64,000 nt of DNA from Bradyrhizobium quebecense. GTDB taxonomy: Bacteria; Pseudomonadota; Alphaproteobacteria; Rhizobiales; Xanthobacteraceae. This document shows positions 58,185 to 64,000 of this stretch, piece by piece. Under the pieces are notes generated by a model that was given only the letters and a program-made list of their open reading frames with translations, made no database searches and was not told where the DNA came from. The translations under genes were made by a program, and so were the position numbers. The DNA lies in assembly GCF_013373795.3 (NCBI RefSeq), contig NZ_CP088022.1, positions 6,448,001 through 6,512,000 of the forward strand, written 5' to 3'. Position 1 is the first letter of the stretch, and the number at the start of each line of letters is the position of its first letter.

Positions 58185-58651
58185 TCCGCTACACGCTGCG
58201 CTGCGAGCGCGGCCATCAGTTCGAGAGCTGGTTCCAGAGCTCATCGGCCTATGAATCGCAGGAGCGGCGTCACCTGATCGATTGCCCGTCCTGCGGCTCT
58301 GATAAGATCGAGCGCGCGATCATGGCGCCGCAAATCGTCAGCAAGAAGGGCCGCGAACCGGCGCAGCCGGCGCCAGCCGCTCCCGTCGAGGCACCTGTCA
58401 GTGAATCGACGTCACTGATGATGGCCCAGGAGCGCGAGCTGCGCAGCAAGCTGAAGGAACTGCGCGACCATATCGTGAAGAACGCCGACAATGTCGGCGA
58501 GCGCTTCCCGAACGAGGCACGCAAGATGCATTACGGCGATATCGAGCACCGGCCGATCTATGGCGAGGCCTCGCCCGAAGAGGCGCGCGCGCTGATCGAC
58601 GAAGGCGTCGAGGTCTCGCCGCTGCCGACGCTGCCGGAAGACCGGAATTGA
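58181..58651 (+). CDS. DUF1178 family protein
   Basis: 156 residues. MIRYTLRCERGHQFESWFQS and CPSCGSDKIERAIMAPQI form a zinc-ribbon-like N-terminus typical of DUF1178. The C-terminal half (GERFPNEARKMHYGDIEHRP) is conserved in the family. Function unknown; coupled by ATGA overlap to the nitrilase gene. Confidence 0.92.
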   Translation: MIRYTLRCERGHQFESWFQSSSAYESQERRHLIDCPSCGSDKIERAIMAPQIVSKKGREPAQPAPAAPVEAPVSESTSLMMAQERELRSKLKELRDHIVKNADNVGERFPNEARKMHYGDIEHRPIYGEASPEEARALIDEGVEVSPLPTLPEDRN

Positions 58652-58667
58652 CGCGCACCGCTTCGCT

Positions 58668-58755
58668 CCCGTCATTGCGAGGAGCGAAGCGACGAAGCAA
58701 TCCAGCTTCGTGCTTGTTGCGCTATGGATTGCTTCGCTTCGCTCGCAATGACGGG
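58668..58755. repeat. Dispersed intergenic repeat, family A (copy 2)
   Basis: Left arm CCCGTCATTGCGAGGAGCGA, right arm CTTCGCTCGCAATGACGGG. Same family as 52645-52732; could act as terminator of the grxC operon. Confidence 0.75.
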
Positions 58756-58781
58756 TGGGCTAAACCGGCCGAGCGTCCCGA

Positions 58782-59222
58782 ATGACCCCCGAAACATTCT
58801 CTTCCTGGCAGGTCTGGGCGTTCCTTTCGGCTATTTTCGCCGCGCTGACCGCGATCTTCGCCAAGGTCGGCGTCGAGGGCATCAACTCCGATCTCGCCAC
58901 GCTAATCCGCACCGTGGTCGTGCTGATCACGCTGTCGGCCATCCTGTTCGCGACCGGGCAATTCACCCAGGCCGGACCGATCTCGGGCAAGAGCTGGCTG
59001 TTCCTGCTGCTGTCCGGGCTCGGCACCGGCGCGTCGTGGATCTGCTATTTCCGCGCGCTCAAGCTCGGCCCCGCCACACTGGTCGCGCCGATCGACAAGC
59101 TCAGCGTGGTGCTGGTGGCGCTGTTCGGCGCCGTGTTCCTCGGCGAGCGCCCCTCGGCCTATGGCTGGATCGGGATCGCGCTGATCTCGGCCGGCGCGGT
59201 GCTGATCGCCGTGAAGGGGTAG
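58782..59222 (+). CDS. Half-size EamA/DMT membrane transporter
   Basis: 146 residues, five predicted helices, one EamA unit (WAFLSAIFAALTAIFAKVGV; ALKLGPATLVAPIDKLSVVL). Half-size DMT proteins work as dimers. Substrate unknown. Convergent with the full-length EamA gene, 2 bp between stops. Confidence 0.88.
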   Translation: MTPETFSSWQVWAFLSAIFAALTAIFAKVGVEGINSDLATLIRTVVVLITLSAILFATGQFTQAGPISGKSWLFLLLSGLGTGASWICYFRALKLGPATLVAPIDKLSVVLVALFGAVFLGERPSAYGWIGIALISAGAVLIAVKG

Positions 59223-59224
59223 TC

Positions 59225-60124
59225 TTACGCGGCAATCAGCAGCGCGACGCCGATCACGATCAGGACGATGCCGATCACCTCACGCAGCGAGAACGGCTGC
59301 TTGAGCGAGAAATACGCCACGCCCTGCGCGAACAGCACCTCGATCAGCGCCAACGTCCGCACATTGGCGGCGGCGGTGAGCGCGAACGCCAGGAACCAGA
59401 ACTGCGAGGAGAACGCGCCCATGAAGCCCGCGAACATCGAGGGCCGCCACAGGCCGAGGATCTTTCGCAGCACGTCGGGCGCGCGCAGCAACAGATAGAC
59501 AGACAGGATCAGCGTCTGGACGAACAGGCTCCACATCAGCGTGTAGGAGGCCGCCGTCACAAACGAGACGCCGGGCACGGCAATGATCGCGCCGCGAAAA
59601 CTCACCGCCGAGATCGCGAACACCGCAGCGGCGCCGAGGCCGAGCACGGTCGGGCGCAGATCGGCAAAGCTCCTTGAGCCGCCCGGCCTGAGCGCGGTGA
59701 CGACGACGCCGATGGTTGCGATCACGATCACGATCACCTTAGGCGTCGTGAGATGGTCGCCGAGGAAGATGAAGCCGAAGATCGCGGTCTGGATCGCCTC
59801 GGTCTTCATGTAGGCCGTGGTCACCACGAAGGAGCGGTCGTTCATCGCCAGCAGCATGAAGCCGGTGCCGACGATCTGGCTGAGCGCGCCGGACAACAGC
59901 CACGGCCAGAATGAGTCCGCCGGCCACGGCACGCGATCGCCGGTCAGCAGCATCGCCAGCGCGAAAAACACCACCGAAAACGGCAGGCCGAACAGGAAGC
60001 GGATATTGGTCGCACCCCAGGTCCCGAGCGGCCCGGTCAGATGCCGCTGCATCGCATTGCGCGCCACCTGCCCGAACGCAGCGACGATGGTGAAGGGAAT
60101 CCAGAGCGAGGCGATTGTGAGCAT
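59225..60124 (-). CDS. EamA/DMT family transporter
   Basis: 299 residues, ten helices in two EamA repeats; NDRSFVVTTAYMKTEAIQTA and FLGDHLTTPKV mark the first, ALIEVLFAQGVAYFSLKQPF the second. Inner-membrane exporter or importer of a small metabolite, specificity unknown. Confidence 0.9.
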   Translation of the reverse strand: MLTIASLWIPFTIVAAFGQVARNAMQRHLTGPLGTWGATNIRFLFGLPFSVVFFALAMLLTGDRVPWPADSFWPWLLSGALSQIVGTGFMLLAMNDRSFVVTTAYMKTEAIQTAIFGFIFLGDHLTTPKVIVIVIATIGVVVTALRPGGSRSFADLRPTVLGLGAAAVFAISAVSFRGAIIAVPGVSFVTAASYTLMWSLFVQTLILSVYLLLRAPDVLRKILGLWRPSMFAGFMGAFSSQFWFLAFALTAAANVRTLALIEVLFAQGVAYFSLKQPFSLREVIGIVLIVIGVALLIAA

Positions 60125-60220
60125 GCGGGAAGGGAAATGTGCCGGGCAGGATTACGCGCGCAGCGTGCCGATTACCGCCGACGCGGTCAATCGAAACGGC
60201 GCATGACTGGATTGCGTCCC

Positions 60221-60362
60221 TACTCCCTCGCCCCGCTCTTGCGGGGAGAGGGTTGGGGTGAAGGGCTGCTTCCGCAAATTCGACGAGCGACGCGCGCGGA
60301 GAGTCCCCCTCACCCGGATTGCTTCGCAATCCGACCTCTCCCCGCAAGCGGGGCGAGGTAAC
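60221..60362. repeat. Family D inverted repeat (copy 2)
   Basis: Starts TACTCCCTCGCCCCGCTCTT, ends CCTCTCCCCGCAAGCGGGGC then GAGGTA. Lies between the EamA and ubiG genes, close to the ubiG stop. Confidence 0.7.
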
Positions 60363-60366
60363 GAGC

Positions 60367-61119
60367 TCACACCTCCTCCGCCACCACCATGTAGTTCACG
60401 TCCATGTCGGTCGAGACGGTCCATTTGTCGGCGAGCGGGTTGTAGACCACGCCGGCCTGCTCGGTGACGGTGAGATTGACGTCGCCGAGATAGCGCTCGA
60501 GCTCGGCGGGGGTGACGAACTTGCTCCAGTCATGGGTGCCGCGCGGCAGCCAGCGCAGCACGTATTCGGCGCCGACGATCGCCAGCGCAAAGCTCTTCCA
60601 GTTGCGGTTCAAGGTCGAGACCACCATCAGCCCGCCGGGCTTGAGCATGACGGCGCAGCGCTTGATGAAGGCGCCGACATCGACGACGTGCTCGACCACC
60701 TCCATCGCCAGCACGATGTCGAAGCGCTCGCGTGCGTCCATCTCCTCCACCGTGGTGCAGCGGTAGTCGATCGACAGATGGCCCTTGTCGGCATGCAGCT
60801 TCGCGGCCGCGATGTTGGTGGCGGACGGATCGATCCCGATCACCTGGGCGCCGAGCCGGGTGAACGGCTCGCACAGCAGGCCGGCGCCGCAGCCGATGTC
60901 GAGCAGGCGCAGGCCGGACAGGCAGCTCAGGCTCTTGGCGTTGCGCTCGAACTTGCGGCAGGCGGCGTCGCGGATATAGGTCAGGCGCAGCGGATTGATC
61001 TTGTGCAGCGGCGCCATCTTGCCGCGCGGATCCCACCATTCATCCGACAGTTTCGAGAACTTCGCGATTTCGGCCGGATCGACCGAGGCGGCGGTGGAAT
61101 TGGAAAGCGTTGTGGTCAT
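60367..61119 (-). CDS. ubiG: Ubiquinone biosynthesis O-methyltransferase UbiG
   Basis: 250 residues. SAM-binding motif LLDIGCGAGLLCEPF near 90, FDIVLAMEVVEHVVD near 150, and the UbiG signature DEWWDPRGKMAPLHKINPLR at the N-terminus. Performs both O-methylations of ubiquinone synthesis. 14 bp downstream of the PH-domain gene. Confidence 0.96.
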   Translation of the reverse strand: MTTTLSNSTAASVDPAEIAKFSKLSDEWWDPRGKMAPLHKINPLRLTYIRDAACRKFERNAKSLSCLSGLRLLDIGCGAGLLCEPFTRLGAQVIGIDPSATNIAAAKLHADKGHLSIDYRCTTVEEMDARERFDIVLAMEVVEHVVDVGAFIKRCAVMLKPGGLMVVSTLNRNWKSFALAIVGAEYVLRWLPRGTHDWSKFVTPAELERYLGDVNLTVTEQAGVVYNPLADKWTVSTDMDVNYMVVAEEV

Positions 61120-61133
61120 GATTGCGCGCGCCC

Positions 61134-61601
61134 CTATCGCGCGGTGATCGAATTGCGAAACGACAGCGGCGAGGCGATGGTCTTGATGGTCTCGATGCCC
61201 TCGCCGACGCCGCGGATGGTGACGTCGCCATAATTGAGCAGGCGCCCCATGATGCTCTGGTTGACGTCGACGCTCTCGACCTTGTCGAGGCTCATCTCGA
61301 AGGTGCGCCGCTTGATGAAGCCGGTTTTGTGCACGACGCGGAAATTGGTCACGTCAGTCTCGGTAGTCCAGCGATGGAACCAGGCCGCGCCGGTCCAGTA
61401 CAGCGCCGCGACCGCGACCACGGCGGCGCCCGTAAGGCAGGCCAGCACCAGGCCGTCGACCGTCGTCATCCGTGACAGGATCAAGAGCGCCAGGACCAGG
61501 ATCCAGGCCGCGATCGCCGGCAGATAGAACATCCAGTGCGCGTTGGTGGAATACAGCACCTTCTCGCCAGGCTGCAGGATTTCGTCGATGTAGCGTCCCA
61601 T
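61134..61601 (-). CDS. PH-domain membrane protein (YdbS/YdbT-like)
   Basis: 155 residues. Two membrane helices (about 26-45 and 52-75) precede a bacterial PH domain with TNFRVVHKTGFIKRRTFEMS and DKVESVDVNQSIMGRLLNYG. Unknown function. Likely co-transcribed with ubiG. Confidence 0.88.
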   Translation of the reverse strand: MGRYIDEILQPGEKVLYSTNAHWMFYLPAIAAWILVLALLILSRMTTVDGLVLACLTGAAVVAVAALYWTGAAWFHRWTTETDVTNFRVVHKTGFIKRRTFEMSLDKVESVDVNQSIMGRLLNYGDVTIRGVGEGIETIKTIASPLSFRNSITAR

Positions 61602-61809
61602 CCAATCCGCCTTCGCGTTGCCCCCGCGTTACCCTTGCGCCACAGCCGGCCTCAACCGGTAAAACACCCCCAAAAGACCCTCGGGGGACCCCTACCAACC
61701 GGCTTGCCCCCGGGCGCGGCGCTATGTATACGCGCCTTTCGGTGCCCGCGCTTGCGGTTTTCGGCGTGGGTTAACCTACTTATCCTCTTAAAGGAATAGA
61801 CGCGTCGTC

Positions 61810-63066
61810 ATGGGCCGCCTCGTGATGAAATTCGGCGGTACGTCCGTCGCCAATATCGATCGTATCCGCAACGTCGCCCAGCACGTGAAGCGCGAGGTCG
61901 ACGCCGGCCACGAGGTCGCCGTCGTTGTCTCCGCGATGTCCGGCAAGACCAACGAACTGGTGGCCTGGTGCACCGAGGCCTCGCCGATGCACGACGCGCG
62001 CGAATATGACGCGGTGGTCGCCTCCGGCGAACAGGTCACTTCGGGCCTGCTCGCGATCGTGCTGCAGGGCATCGGCATCCAGGCGCGCTCCTGGCAGGGC
62101 TGGCAGATCCCGATCAAGACCTCGGAGGCGCATGCTTCGGCGCGCATCCTCGATATCGACGGCAGCGAGATCATCGGCCGTTTCAAGGAGCGCAAGGAAG
62201 TCGCCGTGATCGCCGGCTTCCAGGGCATCAACCCGCAGACCGGCCGCATCACCACGCTCGGCCGCGGCGGTTCGGACACTTCGGCGGTGGCGATCGCGGC
62301 CGCTTTGCGCGCCGACCGCTGCGACATCTACACCGATGTCGACGGCGTCTACACCACCGATCCGCGCGTGGTGCCGAAGGCGCGCCGGCTCGACAAGATC
62401 GCATTCGAGGACATGCTGGAGCTGGCCTCGCAGGGCGCCAAGGTGCTGCAGGTTCGCTCGGTGGAACTCGGCATGGTGCACAACATGCCGATCTTCGTAC
62501 GCTCCAGCTTCGACAAGCCAGAGGATATCGACCCGCACGCCAACCAGCCGCCGGGCACGCTGATCTGCAGCGAGGAGGAAATCATGGAAATGCACGTCGT
62601 CACCGGCATCGCCTTCTCCAAGGACGAAGCCCAGATTTCCGTGCGCCAGATCGAGGACAAGCCCGGCGTCGCCGCGGCGATCTTCGGGCCGCTTGCGGAT
62701 GCCAACATCAACGTCGACATGATCGTGCAGAACGTGTCGGAGGACGGCAAGACCACCGACCTCACCTTCACCGTGCCGGCCACCGACTACAACCGCGCCA
62801 GGGACACCATTACCTCCGCCAAGGCCAAGATCGGCTACGCCAGGCTCGACACCGCGACCGATGTCGCCAAGGTCTCGGTGATCGGCAGCGGCATGCGCAG
62901 CCATGCCGGCGTCGCGGCGAAGGCGTTCAAGGCGCTGGCCGATCGCAACATCAACATCCGCGCCATCACCACCTCCGAGATCAAGTTCTCGGTCCTGATC
63001 GACGCCGCCTACACCGAACTCGCGGTCCGCACGCTGCACACGCTGTACGGGCTGGACCAGGCGTAG
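61810..63066 (+). CDS. lysC: Aspartate kinase
   Basis: 418 residues. N-terminal KFGGTSVANIDRI, GFQGINPQTGRITTLGRGGS and TDVDGVYTTDPRVVP form the catalytic domain; two C-terminal ACT domains begin near 275 and 355 (IEDKPGVAAAIFGPL; MRSHAGVAAKAFKAL). Commits aspartate to Lys, Thr and Met synthesis; the ACT domains imply allosteric feedback. No riboswitch was recognised in the 200-bp leader. Confidence 0.97.
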   Translation: MGRLVMKFGGTSVANIDRIRNVAQHVKREVDAGHEVAVVVSAMSGKTNELVAWCTEASPMHDAREYDAVVASGEQVTSGLLAIVLQGIGIQARSWQGWQIPIKTSEAHASARILDIDGSEIIGRFKERKEVAVIAGFQGINPQTGRITTLGRGGSDTSAVAIAAALRADRCDIYTDVDGVYTTDPRVVPKARRLDKIAFEDMLELASQGAKVLQVRSVELGMVHNMPIFVRSSFDKPEDIDPHANQPPGTLICSEEEIMEMHVVTGIAFSKDEAQISVRQIEDKPGVAAAIFGPLADANINVDMIVQNVSEDGKTTDLTFTVPATDYNRARDTITSAKAKIGYARLDTATDVAKVSVIGSGMRSHAGVAAKAFKALADRNINIRAITTSEIKFSVLIDAAYTELAVRTLHTLYGLDQA

Positions 63067-63564
63067 GGCTTTGGGAAACCCTCTCCCCTTGTGGGAGAGG
63101 GTGGTTTCAATGCGTTTAGCATCGAAACCGGGTGAGGGGTCTGCCTCCGCGGATAGAGATCCCTCATCCGTCGCGGACTGCGCGTAGCCGATGCGCAGCA
63201 TCGGCGTTTCCAAGAACGGCGGCCGCAGGCCGCCTGTGGCCACCTTCTCCCACAAGGGGAGAAGGAAGAGGGCCTCCGGTACCCACATCCCGGAGTTAGA
63301 ATTTCTCTTAGCGGGCGCAGCATCGGGCTGACGCAGACGTTATTTGCTACTGGCAGGCGTTTTGCTTGGCAAAGCGAGCCTCGATTGGCTATACGGCCAG
63401 TCAGGTGGGCTGTCGCAAACTGTGGCACAGTTTGTGCGATCCCGAATCGGCGGGAACTGGCGCGAGCGGCGACGCCGAATGACTAAAATTGTTGTGTTTG
63501 ACGAGTTTTGCGCCAACGGCCGGCCGGCCCCGTGCGCCGGCCTGGTGGGGAGGGACTGAAGCAC
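63067..63564. other. lysC-ptsP intergenic region
   Basis: 498 bp. Holds the family D element at 63074-63267. The rest, including a short plus-strand frame at 63344-63559, has no recognisable protein or RNA. Confidence 0.5.
63074..63267. repeat. Family D inverted repeat (copy 3)
   Basis: Left hairpin AAACCCTCTCCCCTTGTGGG then AGAGGGTGGTTT, and right arm CCTTCTCCCACAAGGGGAGA. The left hairpin, directly behind the stop, can act as the lysC terminator. Confidence 0.7.
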
Positions 63565-64000
63565 ATGCGGAGCGCGTCGGGAGGCCCCCGCGTCCTGTTG
63601 AGGCGGCTCCGCGAAACCATGGCGGAGCAAGTCTCCGCCCAGGAACGCCTCGACAAGATCGTGGTGCTGATCGCGGCCAACATGGTGGCCGAGGTCTGCT
63701 CCTGCTACGTGCTGCGCATCGACAACACGCTCGAGCTCTACGCCACCGAGGGTCTGAACCGCGACGCCGTGCACCGCACCGTGCTGAGCGCGCATGAGGG
63801 CCTGGTCGGCCTCGTCGCCAGCGAGGCGACGCCGCTCAATCTCTCCGACGCGCAAAGCCATCCCGCCTTCGCCTACCGCCCGGAAACCGGCGAAGAGATC
63901 TACCACTCGTTCCTCGGCGTGCCGATCCTGCGCGCCGGCAACACGCTCGGCGTGCTTGTGGTGCAGAACCGCGCCAAGCGCACCTATGTCGAGGAAGAGG
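63565..64000 (+). CDS. ptsP: Phosphoenolpyruvate-protein phosphotransferase PtsP, N-terminal GAF part (3' end outside window)
   Basis: 145 codons from ATG 63565, behind GGGGAGGGA. LDKIVVLIAANMVAEVCSCYVLR and AYRPETGEEIYHSFLGVPIL then GVLVVQNR are a GAF domain as found at the N-terminus of EI-Ntr (PtsP). The full protein would be about 755 residues and would start the nitrogen-related PTS cascade. The preceding lysC is its usual neighbour in this group. Confidence 0.88.
   Translation, partial: MRSASGGPRVLLRRLRETMAEQVSAQERLDKIVVLIAANMVAEVCSCYVLRIDNTLELYATEGLNRDAVHRTVLSAHEGLVGLVASEATPLNLSDAQSHPAFAYRPETGEEIYHSFLGVPILRAGNTLGVLVVQNRAKRTYVEEE

Noticed and set aside
61602..61809. Possible riboswitch before lysC
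   Set aside because: No lysine, SAM or other riboswitch consensus could be recognised in the leader, and alphaproteobacterial lysC genes are not known for one.
63344..63559. 71-codon plus-strand frame before ptsP
   Set aside because: Composition changes midway and no ribosome site; likely chance frame.

Overview
The window looks like a chromosomal core segment of a Bradyrhizobium-type alphaproteobacterium (Nitrobacteraceae, Rhizobiales). The evidence is very high GC, strong GC3 codon bias that leaves huge antisense open frames, and gene clusters that I recall as typical of that group: cobS-cobT, aroK-aroB-corC opposite xerD-accA, secA / ppiC / argJ / mutT, and ubiG / lysC / ptsP. The group assignment rests on recognition of proteins and order, not on a search. 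No tRNA, rRNA, CRISPR array, transposase or phage gene was seen.

Layout. 1-6.8 kb: a SnoaL-flavin monooxygenase (cut by the window edge), a three-domain MFS / acyltransferase / acyl-ACP synthetase, a TetR regulator with two operator-like palindromes facing a small gene, and a membrane protein. 7-11.2 kb: a DUF2235 (Tle1-like) lipase-fold protein followed by a phospholipase-D-like protein. 11.2-14 kb: LLM-class and Old Yellow Enzyme flavoproteins flanking a head-to-head pair of gene remnants (a TetR tail and an FAD-monooxygenase tail). 14-18.6 kb: cobS-GNAT-cobT-phytase-like operon (cobalt insertion in B12 synthesis). 18.8-22 kb: DedA protein and two divergent citrate-synthase-family genes, one carrying a DNA-binding N-terminus. 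22-29.5 kb: DnaJ-like, bolA, corC-aroB-aroK, a 48-aa membrane protein, xerD, accA. 29.6-33.8 kb: L,D-transpeptidase, NTF2-like, Cys-rich repeat protein, PAP2 phosphatase and two DUF3147-like genes, the second broken by an in-frame stop.

34.2-43.7 kb is the main accessory module. It is a branched-chain/urea-type ABC importer (two ATPases, two permeases, Tat-exported binding protein) behind an amidase and two tandem leaderless AmiC-like binding proteins, with a divergent MarR regulator. The likely logic is uptake of an amide or urea-like compound, cytosolic hydrolysis by the amidase, and sensing by the AmiC-like proteins and/or MarR. TTGAA/TTCAA palindromes lie in front of both transcription units.

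43.7-64 kb returns to housekeeping genes: a membrane spermidine-synthase-like protein, VOC protein, secA, ppiC, argJ, a TadG-like vWA protein, mutT, an NDUFAF5-like methyltransferase, comF, grxC-nitrilase-DUF1178 operon, two EamA transporters, ubiG, a PH-domain protein, lysC and the start of ptsP. Several families of dispersed palindromic intergenic repeats punctuate this half. One sits beside a duplicated mutT tail and supplies the last codons of the methyltransferase.
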